Assembly: GCF_029946505.1 (NCBI RefSeq)
Contig: NZ_JARZHG010000013.1
Location: forward strand, 1 to 64,000
Direction of reading: 5' to 3'
Length of the DNA: 64,000 nucleotides
From: Polyangium sp. y55x31
Lineage (GTDB): Bacteria > Myxococcota_A > Polyangia > Polyangiales > Polyangiaceae
Shown here: positions 26,754 to 34,408 of the stretch, piece by piece
How the letters are laid out: every line of letters starts with the position of its first letter
How positions within the stretch are numbered: position 1 is the first letter of the stretch
Made by a program: the position numbers and the translations under genes
Notes under the pieces: generated by a model
Seen by the model: only the letters and a program-made list of their open reading frames with translations
What the model was told of the DNA's origin: nothing
The model's database searches: none

Positions 26754-28148
26754 CTACTTTTTGAACGCTTCCGGCTCGATCCCGTACCGCTTCATCCAGC
26801 GCTGCACCTGCATCCGCGCCTTGCCCATCACGCGCGCCACGGCCGAGACGTTGCCCTTGTGCTCGCGGAAGAGCCGCACGAGCTCCTCGCGCAAAGGCTC
26901 GCCTTCGTGGTCCTTCGTCGCCGCGGGCGCCTCCGCGGGCGCCTCGCCGCGCGCCCAGGGCGGCAGGTGGTCGAGCGTGACCTCGCCCCCGCCCGCGAGC
27001 GCGAGCGCCGCGCCGAGCACCTTCTCCAGCTCGCGCGCGTTGCCCGGGAACGCATGCTCGAACATCGCGCGCGCCGCCGACGGATGCAGCCGCACGTGGG
27101 ACGCCTCGGCCCCCGCGTGACGCTCGATCAACGAGGCCGCGACGAGCCAGAGGTCCTCGCGACGCTCCCGCAGCGGCAAAAGCTCGATGCGATGGCCCGC
27201 GAGCCGATGGAAGAGGTCGGCGCGGAACGTGCCCGCTTCCACCATACGTTCGAGGCCGCGGTTCGTGGCCGAGACGAACCGCACGTCGACCTTCACCGGC
27301 GCGGTCGCCCCGATCGGCCGCACCTCGCGCTCTTCGAGCACGCGGAGCAGCGCCGCCTGCGCGGGCGGCCGGAGCTCGCCGATCTCGTCGAGGAACAACG
27401 TGCCGCGATCGGCCGCGCGCACGAGCCCTGGCCGATCCTCCTTCGCATCCGAGAACGCGCCGCGCCGATGGCCGAAGAGCTCCGCCTCCACGAGCGACTC
27501 CGGCAGCGCGCCGCAGTTCACCGCGACGTACGCCCCGGGCCTCCCCGAGAGCGCGTGGATCGCGCGCGCCGTCACCTCCTTGCCCGTGCCCGTCTCGCCC
27601 GTCACGAGGATCGGGAGCGTCGCCCGCGCGATCACCGCGAGCGTCTCGTACGCGCGGCCGAGCGAGGGCAAGAGCGTCGCGAGGCCGGGCGCCTTCGCCT
27701 TGTCCCAGGCGACCTCGACGACGGGCGGATCCTCGGGCGCCACTTCGAGCCCCTCGCGGAACACGAAAAACGTGCGACCGAGCTCGATCAGATCTCCATC
27801 CGCGAGCGCCGCGCGCGTGACGGGCTCGCCGTTCACGCGTGTCCCGTTCTTCGAGCCGCTGTCCTCGATCGTGAAGCGGCCGAGGACCTTTCCGATGCGC
27901 GCGTGGTTCGTGGACATCCAGGCGTCGTCCACGCGCACGGTGAGCTTTCGTGATGTTACGTGTTCGAACGATCGCGCCGACCCACGACCGAGGGCGACCT
28001 CGTCGAGCCCTGCGAGCGAGAGGCGCGCGGCGGGGGCGAACGGGCGGTGGCTCTCGAGGCAGAGAAGCAGGAGCGGCGCGCGGAGGGGCGCGCGATCGCC
28101 GCCCGCGCCTCTCGTCGGCGAGAGCGTCTTCGTGTCGCTGCTCGTCAT
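26754..28148 (-). CDS. FHA-domain sigma-54-dependent transcriptional activator
   Basis: 464 residues. An FHA domain (about 45-125; STNHARIGKVLGRFTIEDSGSKNGTRVNGEPV) for phosphothreonine binding; an AAA+ sigma-54 activator domain (Walker A GETGTGKE, Walker B GTLFLDEIGEL, NARELEKVLGAAL); and a C-terminal Fis-type helix-turn-helix (GNVSAVARVMGKARMQVQRWMKRYG). The sigma-54-contact loop reads GAFSDA instead of GAFTGA, a conservative change at the Thr but a Gly-to-Asp change after it. It starts 12 bp after the kinase gene, so the kinase may signal to it through the FHA domain. Confidence 0.94.
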   Translation of the reverse strand: MTSSDTKTLSPTRGAGGDRAPLRAPLLLLCLESHRPFAPAARLSLAGLDEVALGRGSARSFEHVTSRKLTVRVDDAWMSTNHARIGKVLGRFTIEDSGSKNGTRVNGEPVTRAALADGDLIELGRTFFVFREGLEVAPEDPPVVEVAWDKAKAPGLATLLPSLGRAYETLAVIARATLPILVTGETGTGKEVTARAIHALSGRPGAYVAVNCGALPESLVEAELFGHRRGAFSDAKEDRPGLVRAADRGTLFLDEIGELRPPAQAALLRVLEEREVRPIGATAPVKVDVRFVSATNRGLERMVEAGTFRADLFHRLAGHRIELLPLRERREDLWLVAASLIERHAGAEASHVRLHPSAARAMFEHAFPGNARELEKVLGAALALAGGGEVTLDHLPPWARGEAPAEAPAATKDHEGEPLREELVRLFREHKGNVSAVARVMGKARMQVQRWMKRYGIEPEAFKK

Positions 28149-28160
28149 GCGAGGGACGTT

Positions 28161-30881
28161 TTACTTCATGCTGCGAACGAAGTCGCGCAGGCCCGGATCC
28201 GCCCCGGCCCAGGCCTTGTCCACGGCGGCGTCGAGCGCGCGCGCCTCGTCGGTCTTGCCCGCCGCGCGGAGCATCTCCGCGAGCCGGATGCGCGCCGCGA
28301 TCGCGTCGAACGGCGCGCGCCACGGCAGCACGAGGCAGTCCCGGTACGCTTCCTCGGCTTCTTTTTTCGAGCCACGCGCCTCCAGGGCGAGGGCCGCTTC
28401 GAAGGAGCCAGGCTCGCCCTTCGCTCGCGTTTCTCCCTTCTCGCGCCCGAGCAAGCGGCGGATCCGCGTCTCGTCCTTGGCGAGCGCGTCCGCTCGTTGT
28501 TCGCGCCCGAGGGCCTTCTGGCGGCCGATTTCGAGCTGCCACGCCGCGAGGGCGTCGTCCACGCGTCCTGAGAGGAGCATCGCGCCGATGCGCAACGCGG
28601 CGCCTTGGTGGTTCGCCTCGGGATCGGGCTCGCCGAGCAGCTCCTCCGTGATCGCGATCGCCGCCCGCCCGTCGAGCGAGGCGAACGCGACGTACGCTCG
28701 ATCCCGGTCGATGTCCGCGCGTGTCGCCGTCTCCACGCCGAGCGCGCGACGGATCTCGACCGCCTCGCGCGCCTCCTCGATCCGGCCTGCCTCGAGCAGC
28801 CGCTCGACCCACTGGCCCCGCATCTCCGGCAGCGTCGCGCCCATCCAGCCGAGGAAACGGGCAAACCGCGGGTCGTCGTCGTCCACGGCGGGGAACGCAC
28901 AGCGCAGGATCGGCAGCGCCATCGTGGGCCAGCGCTTCGCGAGCCAGTCGGCCATCGGCAGCGTCTGATCCGTCACGATGCAGCCGCACGACGTGTAGAG
29001 CGCCGCGAAATCCGCGGCCTCCGCGAGCTCGCCGTACGACTGGATCAGGAGCGCCACGCCGCGATCCAGCTCCGGCTGCGGCGTGGGAGGAACGTACGTC
29101 CTCAAAATACCTTCGATCAAGTTCGCGCGTCCTGGTTGCAGCGCTCCGAGGCGACCGAGCGCGGCTTCTTTCGCAGCCAGGGTCCGCGCCGGATCTCCCT
29201 TGCTCCGCAGATCACACGCGAAGAGCGCTTGCGCCACGGCCGAGGTCGGGTGCGATTTGACGAACGCCTCCGTCTCGACGCCATCCCGCGCCGCGAAGCC
29301 GAAGGCGCGCCGTCGTACGACGCGTTCGATCTGAAACGCGCTCTCCGCGTCCGATACGCCCCACCAAACGAGGTGCTCCTTCGACGGCGCCGGCCGGGTG
29401 AGCGCCGGCAGGAGCGCCTGGATCGCGGCGTTCGTCGCGGCGATCGGCGTCTCGCCTTTGCCTTCGGCCTTCTTGCCGGCGATGGCGAGCGTGACCTTCG
29501 TGTTGCCCTCGCCGAGCTCCGCGTTCACGTCGAGCCGCGCGGCGGGTTCGTTCTTCCAAACCACCCCGAGCTCGGTCGCGAGGCGCGCGCAGGCCCCTTT
29601 GCCGAGCGCGTCGCCGAGCGCGGCCGTCGCGCCCGGCCCGGTGATCGTCGCGGCCGAGCACTCGACCGCTTCGACGATCGCGCGCGGCGCGGGCGGCGGC
29701 GGAGGCGTGGGGGCCTCGGTGTTGCGCCGAAGCGCGAGCCAGACGCCTGCCACCATCGCCGCGATGATGAGGGCCACCTCGATCGTCCGCCCGAGAGAGA
29801 GCCCCTTCCGCGTCGGCTTGTTCGAAGGCGCCTGCGAGATCGCCGCGACTTCCGGCTTCGTGGCGGGCTTTTCGTTTGGCCGAGCGATCTTCTCTTCACC
29901 CCCGAGCGATAGCGTCCGCGTTCGCGGCTCAGCGGGCGCGACCTCGGGCACCGTCTCCGCGTCCGGCGACGCCACGCGTGCGGGCGGCTCCGGGGCCGTC
30001 TGCATCGCGCTCTCCGCCTTCACGTCGAGCGCACGTGCGAGCGCCTCGGCGGCCGCGCCCGCGCTCGGGAAACGATCCTCCGCCTCCTTCGCCGTCGCCT
30101 GCACGAACCACGCGTCGAACCCGGCGGGCAGCGAGACGCCGGCCTTCTGCGCGCGGACGGACGCAGGCTCCTTCGGCCCGTCGAGCGTCGTCAGCGCGAA
30201 CGAGAGCGTGCTCTCCGAGGCCTGCGCCTCGTCGGCCCAGTACTCGCGCCCGACGAGCAGCGAATACGCCACCATGCCGAGCGCATACACGTCCGTCGCG
30301 GGACCGACCTTGCCGTTCCGGAATTGCTCGGGCGCCATGAAGAACGGCGTCCCCACGGCCGCGGTCGTGCCCGCCGTCTCGGCCACGCGCTTCACCACGC
30401 CGAGATCGAGCAGCTTGATGCGCGGCGCCTCGCCCGCGCGCTCCGCGACGAACAGATTCGACGGCTTGAGGTCCCGATGCACGATCGACGCGGCGTGTAG
30501 CGCGTCGAGCCCACGCGCCGCCTGCGTGATCCACGTCGCGACCTCCTCCGGCGAGAGCCGCCCGAGCCGCGCCTTCCTGCGCCCGAGATCCTCGCCGCGG
30601 AGCAGCTCCATCACGAGGAACGGGCTCTCGGTCGCTTCATCGACGCCGGCGTCGAGCACCTCGACCACGTGCGCGCTCTCGACGAGCGCCGCGGCGCGCG
30701 CTTCGAGCCGGAACCTCTCTCGCAGCGCCGCGCTTTCGGCGACGTGCGGCAGCATCACCTTGAGCGCCGAGGGCCGCTCGGTCTCGAGGTGCCGCGCCTC
30801 GTAGACCTCGCCCATGCCGCCTGCCGCGATTCGACGTACGATCCGGTAACGTCCGGCGAAGACGGTGTTCTCGGGGAGCAT
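28161..30881 (-). CDS. membrane-anchored Ser/Thr protein kinase
   Basis: 906 residues. Kinase domain at about 11-280 with glycine loop IAAGGMGEVYEA, Lys in ALKVMLPHV, HRDLKPSNLF, DLG in place of DFG (LLDLGVVKR) and the activation segment GTPFFMAPEQ. A Pro/Glu-rich juxtamembrane stretch leads to one TM helix near residue 360 (IEVALIIAAMVAGVWLAL), and the C-terminal half is extracytoplasmic and helical, with TPR-like repeats. It is probably a receptor kinase sensing an envelope signal. It is cotranscribed with the FHA sigma-54 activator (12-bp gap) and divergent from the selenoprotein gene. Confidence 0.94.
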   Translation of the reverse strand: MLPENTVFAGRYRIVRRIAAGGMGEVYEARHLETERPSALKVMLPHVAESAALRERFRLEARAAALVESAHVVEVLDAGVDEATESPFLVMELLRGEDLGRRKARLGRLSPEEVATWITQAARGLDALHAASIVHRDLKPSNLFVAERAGEAPRIKLLDLGVVKRVAETAGTTAAVGTPFFMAPEQFRNGKVGPATDVYALGMVAYSLLVGREYWADEAQASESTLSFALTTLDGPKEPASVRAQKAGVSLPAGFDAWFVQATAKEAEDRFPSAGAAAEALARALDVKAESAMQTAPEPPARVASPDAETVPEVAPAEPRTRTLSLGGEEKIARPNEKPATKPEVAAISQAPSNKPTRKGLSLGRTIEVALIIAAMVAGVWLALRRNTEAPTPPPPPAPRAIVEAVECSAATITGPGATAALGDALGKGACARLATELGVVWKNEPAARLDVNAELGEGNTKVTLAIAGKKAEGKGETPIAATNAAIQALLPALTRPAPSKEHLVWWGVSDAESAFQIERVVRRRAFGFAARDGVETEAFVKSHPTSAVAQALFACDLRSKGDPARTLAAKEAALGRLGALQPGRANLIEGILRTYVPPTPQPELDRGVALLIQSYGELAEAADFAALYTSCGCIVTDQTLPMADWLAKRWPTMALPILRCAFPAVDDDDPRFARFLGWMGATLPEMRGQWVERLLEAGRIEEAREAVEIRRALGVETATRADIDRDRAYVAFASLDGRAAIAITEELLGEPDPEANHQGAALRIGAMLLSGRVDDALAAWQLEIGRQKALGREQRADALAKDETRIRRLLGREKGETRAKGEPGSFEAALALEARGSKKEAEEAYRDCLVLPWRAPFDAIAARIRLAEMLRAAGKTDEARALDAAVDKAWAGADPGLRDFVRSMK

Positions 30882-30991
30882 CGCGACTCGACGATGCCGG
30901 ATTCTGCACGGTCTCTCGGAGGTCAGGAATCTTTTTGATATACTCGCCGAATCTTTCGGCAGCGGCCTCGGGCCGCGGAGAGGCGTTAGCG

Positions 30992-31807
30992 ATGGTTACC
31001 TTGGATGATGGGAAGCGATGGTGCGTCGCCCTCGGCATCACGCTCGGCGCATTCGCTTGCTCTTCGGGCGGCGGTGAGAGCACGGGCGGCGAAGGCGGCA
31101 CGGCCGGCGCGGGCGGCGTGGCGGGCCCGGGATCGGGCGGCAATGCGGGGACGACGACGGTCGCCTCGTCCTCGTCGAGCGTGGGCGCGGTGGCGAGCTC
31201 TTCGGCGAGCGTCGGCTCCGGGGGCGCGATGTCGTTCGTATGCGACCCGCCCGCCGAGCCGGGCAGCCTCTACGAGCATTCGGCCGAGTCCTACGACGTG
31301 AACGACATCGAGCCGGTATCGCTCTGCAAGTACCGCGGCGAGGTCCTGCTCATCGTCAACACCGCCGCCGCTTGAGGCTACACACCGCAATATGCGGGCC
31401 TCCAGGTCTTGGAGGAGAAGTTCAGCGGTCAACCTTTCCACGTGCTCGGCTTCTTGAGCAACGATTTCGGCAATCAAGGAGGTTCGGAGGAGCAGATCGG
31501 CGGGTGCATCGACAGCTATCATTTGAGCTTCAAGCAATTCGCCATCGATCACGTGAAGGATCCGGACGGCGCCGGGCCCGAGGTGCCGCAGCCCGTCTGG
31601 CAATGGATCCTCGCGCAGCAAAACCCCGGCCCCGCGCCCACGATCGAGCCCTTGTGGAACTTCCACAAGTACCTCATCTCGAAGGACGGCAAGCTCGTGG
31701 CGCAGTGGACGTCGTCGACCTACCCCGGCGACGATCCCCAGAACCCGAACGATGGCTTCGACACGAACCCCATCGTCCAGGCCATCCAGGCCGAGCTCGC
31801 CAAATAG
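30992..31807 (+). CDS. glutathione peroxidase-like selenoprotein (in-frame UGA as Sec), lipoprotein
   Basis: One reading frame of 271 residues if the TGA at 31373-31375 (codon 128) is read as selenocysteine. The sequence around it, GEVLLIVNTAAA-U-GYTPQYAGLQ, aligns with the glutathione peroxidase active site (VNVASxUGxTxxY), where Sec or Cys is catalytic. The rest of the tetrad is intact downstream: Gln162 in FGNQGG, and Trp222 and Asn223 in LWNFHKYL. A SECIS-like hairpin follows the UGA. The N-terminus has a signal ending in GAFAC, then a Gly/Ser linker, so the enzyme would be periplasmic or surface-bound. ATG 30992 has GGAGAGG upstream. Without recoding it would be a broken gene. Confidence 0.85.
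31399..31415 (+). promoter_or_regulatory. SECIS-like hairpin downstream of the in-frame UGA
   Basis: A 6-bp perfect stem CCTCCA/TGGAGG closes the 5-nt loop GGTCT. The loop begins 29 nt after the UGA. Bacterial SECIS elements lie within the coding region just after the UGA and present G/U in the apical loop; the E. coli fdhF element has the same AGGUCU sequence at its tip. Confidence 0.65.
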
Positions 31808-31817
31808 CAAATTCGTC

Positions 31818-32264
31818 TCAGCGCGCGTGCCGGTGCTCGACCATCAAGCAACGGTCCTGCACGACCTCGATGCCCGCGGCGGCGAGGCGCTCGGCGGCTT
31901 CGTCGTTGCGAATGCCCGACTGGAACCAGACGACCCTCGGGCGTTTCGCGAGGATGTCGTCGAGGTGCGGCGGGATGTCGCTCGGGCGCCGGAAGACGTC
32001 GAGGATGTCGATCTCGCCGGGCACGTCGGCGAGGCGCCGATACACGGGCTGGCCGAGGATCCGCGTGGCGTCGGGGTAATAGACGGGGACCGGGACGATC
32101 TCGACGCCCGCGCCCTGGAGATACGCGGGCACGTAATATGCGGGCTGGCCCGCTTGCTCTTCGGTCTTGATGCCGAGCACGGCGACCCGCTTGGCATTAC
32201 GGGCGATCTCCGCGATGCGCCGGCTGTCCGTGACGATGCGACCCTTCGGTTCGGCTGTGGCCAT
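31818..32264 (-). CDS. CoA-binding (YccU-type) protein
   Basis: 148 residues from ATG 32264. The sequence VAVLGIKTEEQAGQPAYYVPAYLQGAGVEIVPVPVYYPDATRILGQPVYRRLADVPGEIDILDVFRRPSDIP matches the CoA_binding_2 (PF13380) Rossmann fold, with the G-x-K near the N-terminus and a late Cys (QDRCLMVEH) as in YccU. The family binds CoA but its role is not established. Its stop is 10 bp from that of the selenoprotein gene, convergent. Confidence 0.92.
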   Translation of the reverse strand: MATAEPKGRIVTDSRRIAEIARNAKRVAVLGIKTEEQAGQPAYYVPAYLQGAGVEIVPVPVYYPDATRILGQPVYRRLADVPGEIDILDVFRRPSDIPPHLDDILAKRPRVVWFQSGIRNDEAAERLAAAGIEVVQDRCLMVEHRHAR

Positions 32265-32301
32265 GCGGCGGAGCCTAACCACGGGTCCTCGGGCATGCAC
32301 G

Positions 32302-34389
32302 TCAGGGCTTGGGGACGAACAGGAATTGGCCGCTCTTCGGCAAGTTCGCGTCGAAGCGGAAGAGGGTCGGCGTCTGCTTGGCCTCTTTCTTGTCCTCGAC
32401 CGAGCGGGGCACGCGCTCCTTGACGAACTTCGCGAGCTCCTCGTCCGTCACCACGTGATCCTGGTTCGCATCGGCCGTCGCCGTCCCCGCGGCCGAGACG
32501 GCGAGCCCTTCCAGGATGAAAGCCGTCATCGCCGAATGCCCGCCCCAGGCCCACGCCCGCTCGTCCGGGTCGTCTTCCCAGGCTCGCTGGCCCTTGCTGC
32601 CCGCCGTCAAGACGACCTCGGCGCGCTCTTTCCACAACGAGCCGAGGTGCGTCTCGAGCTCGTCGTCGCCTTTTGCGCCCACGGCCCAGCCGCTGTAGCA
32701 GCAATCGAGCAGGAGCATCACGTGCTTCGAGGGCACGCCTTTGCGGATGTCGCTCACGAGGTCCTGCATGTCCCAGCCTTTGTGCGAGCTCGGCAGGTTC
32801 GCGAGTTTGCCGAAGAACTCCGCCGGCTGGAGCACGCCGTAATCCTGGCGCGCGCCTTTGATGTAGCCGCCGTGGCCCGAGTAATAAAAGAGGAACGAGC
32901 TGTCCTCCTTGTCGCCGAACCGCGCGCGGAATTTTTCGACGGCGAGCTTGAGGCCCTCGGCCGTGGGGACGCCGTCCGCCTTGTCGCCCGGCGCGGGCTG
33001 GTCCACGAGGTAAATGATGTTTTCGCGCTTGTAGCCGTATTTCGTGATGAGGAGGTCGCGCATCGCCCGCGCGTCGCGGCAGGGCGAATGCAGCGCGTGT
33101 TCGCCCTCGTAGCCGCACACGCCCGCGACGAGCGCGTACGGCTCGATCGAGCGAGGGCCGTCGTTTTTCGCGATCAGGCTGATCACCTCCGCCGCGGGCA
33201 GCGGATCTCCCTTGCTGCCCCGCGGACGGCCCTCCTTCGCGGGGACGTTCGCCTCGGTCGTGCCGTCGTCCGAAGCCGCCGCCGGCCGCGCGTCCGCGAC
33301 CGCCGCGGGTTTGTCCTGGGTATGCAGGAACCAACCAAGCCCGATCGCCCCCGCGAGCGCGGCGGCCGCGAGCGCGCCCGCCGCGACGATGCGCCCACGC
33401 CCGCTGCCCTTTCGAATGGGCCGGAGCCGCAGTTCCTTTTCGAGGCATTCGACGACCTCCTCGAACGAGAGCGCCGTCCCCTCGCGTGGCGCCGCGGCGA
33501 GCGTGCCGCCGTGATCCTTGCCGTCGTACCACGTCGCCGCCTCTTTCCCTTGCGCCGCGCGCGCCCGGCTCTCCCGCTCGCCGAGCGCCTTCGCCAGGAG
33601 CCCGACCTTCGCGCGGCTCGCGGGATCGGCGCTCAAGACGATCATCTTCCTGTCCTGCTCGACGAGCAGGAGCGGATATCCACGCCCGCCCGGCGCGCGG
33701 ACGTCCGTCCTGGCCCATAACTTGAATTGCGTCGCGATCGGCCGCTGAATGCAGAGCAGCGGCAGCGTCCGCGCGACGCCGCCGCTCATCGAGCCGGGCA
33801 ATTCGGCGAGGAAGCCCAAGCTCCGCCCGAGGTCCTCGTCGTAGAGTTTGTGGTCCTGCGCGAGCAACGCGACGAACCGTTCGAGGCGCGCCTCGCCCGC
33901 GACGAGGTCGTCGTCGTAGAGCCGCGCGCCAGCCGCGAGCTTTTTCCCGACGATCGCGCAAAACGCGAGCGCGTCATCGAGAAATGCCTCCCGCCGCGGA
34001 GGATCTTCGAGCAAATGGTGCTGCGCGAGCGCGAGGTAGACGGCCTGCACCGCATGCTCGGGCTCGACGCGGTCCGGCCAGAGCCCTTGACGCACGTCGC
34101 CCGCATACCGGCACATCGACTCCCACGCGGCCGGAATCGCCTCGCCGCGCCGCTTGCACGTGAGCAGATACAGCGCCCACGCTTCATCGAGATGCGGAAA
34201 CGAGCGAATCGCAATCGTGGCGCCTTCGAGCGCGGCCCCCTCGATCGCAAAGGGGGCCTCGCCGCGAAAGACGAGGAGCGAGAGCGAATCGTGCCCCGCC
34301 GCGGCTTTTCGATCGAGCCATAACGTCGTGCCCTCGGGGCGAACGCCGTCCGCGGCCCATACGAGCGAGAGTCCTGCAAGGGGGCTCAT
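32302..34389 (-). CDS. membrane-anchored caspase-fold (metacaspase-like) peptidase
   Basis: 695 residues from ATG 34389 (ATG 34395 is too close to the GAGGAG ribosome-binding site). The N-terminal ~310 residues are cytoplasmic and unrecognised, ending in WYDGKDHGGTLAAAPREGTALSFEEVVE. A TM helix (IVAAGALAAAALAGAIGLGWFL, near 365) follows. The C-terminal half is a caspase-like (C14) domain: GVCGYEGEHALHSPCRDARAMRDLL, catalytic His about 506 in FYYSGHGG and catalytic Cys about 563 in LLLDCCYSG, then an EF-hand-like DANQDHVVTDEEL. The caspase domain is extracytoplasmic if the N-terminus is inside. It lies 19 bp after the trypsin-like gene, same strand. Confidence 0.93.
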   Translation of the reverse strand: MSPLAGLSLVWAADGVRPEGTTLWLDRKAAAGHDSLSLLVFRGEAPFAIEGAALEGATIAIRSFPHLDEAWALYLLTCKRRGEAIPAAWESMCRYAGDVRQGLWPDRVEPEHAVQAVYLALAQHHLLEDPPRREAFLDDALAFCAIVGKKLAAGARLYDDDLVAGEARLERFVALLAQDHKLYDEDLGRSLGFLAELPGSMSGGVARTLPLLCIQRPIATQFKLWARTDVRAPGGRGYPLLLVEQDRKMIVLSADPASRAKVGLLAKALGERESRARAAQGKEAATWYDGKDHGGTLAAAPREGTALSFEEVVECLEKELRLRPIRKGSGRGRIVAAGALAAAALAGAIGLGWFLHTQDKPAAVADARPAAASDDGTTEANVPAKEGRPRGSKGDPLPAAEVISLIAKNDGPRSIEPYALVAGVCGYEGEHALHSPCRDARAMRDLLITKYGYKRENIIYLVDQPAPGDKADGVPTAEGLKLAVEKFRARFGDKEDSSFLFYYSGHGGYIKGARQDYGVLQPAEFFGKLANLPSSHKGWDMQDLVSDIRKGVPSKHVMLLLDCCYSGWAVGAKGDDELETHLGSLWKERAEVVLTAGSKGQRAWEDDPDERAWAWGGHSAMTAFILEGLAVSAAGTATADANQDHVVTDEELAKFVKERVPRSVEDKKEAKQTPTLFRFDANLPKSGQFLFVPKP

Positions 34390-34408
34390 GGACATGCTCC
34401 TCGAAAGG

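Noticed and set aside
30935..30991. Upstream ATG at 30935 as start of the GPx-like gene
   Set aside because: It would add a Ser/Arg/Glu stretch before the signal peptide; the ATG at 30992 has a good ribosome-binding site and gives a normal lipoprotein signal.
31373..31375. Pseudogene explanation of the in-frame TGA
   Set aside because: Preferred against because the stop lies precisely at the catalytic Sec position, the downstream frame and active-site residues are intact, and a SECIS-like hairpin follows. Not excluded without genome-wide Sec genes.
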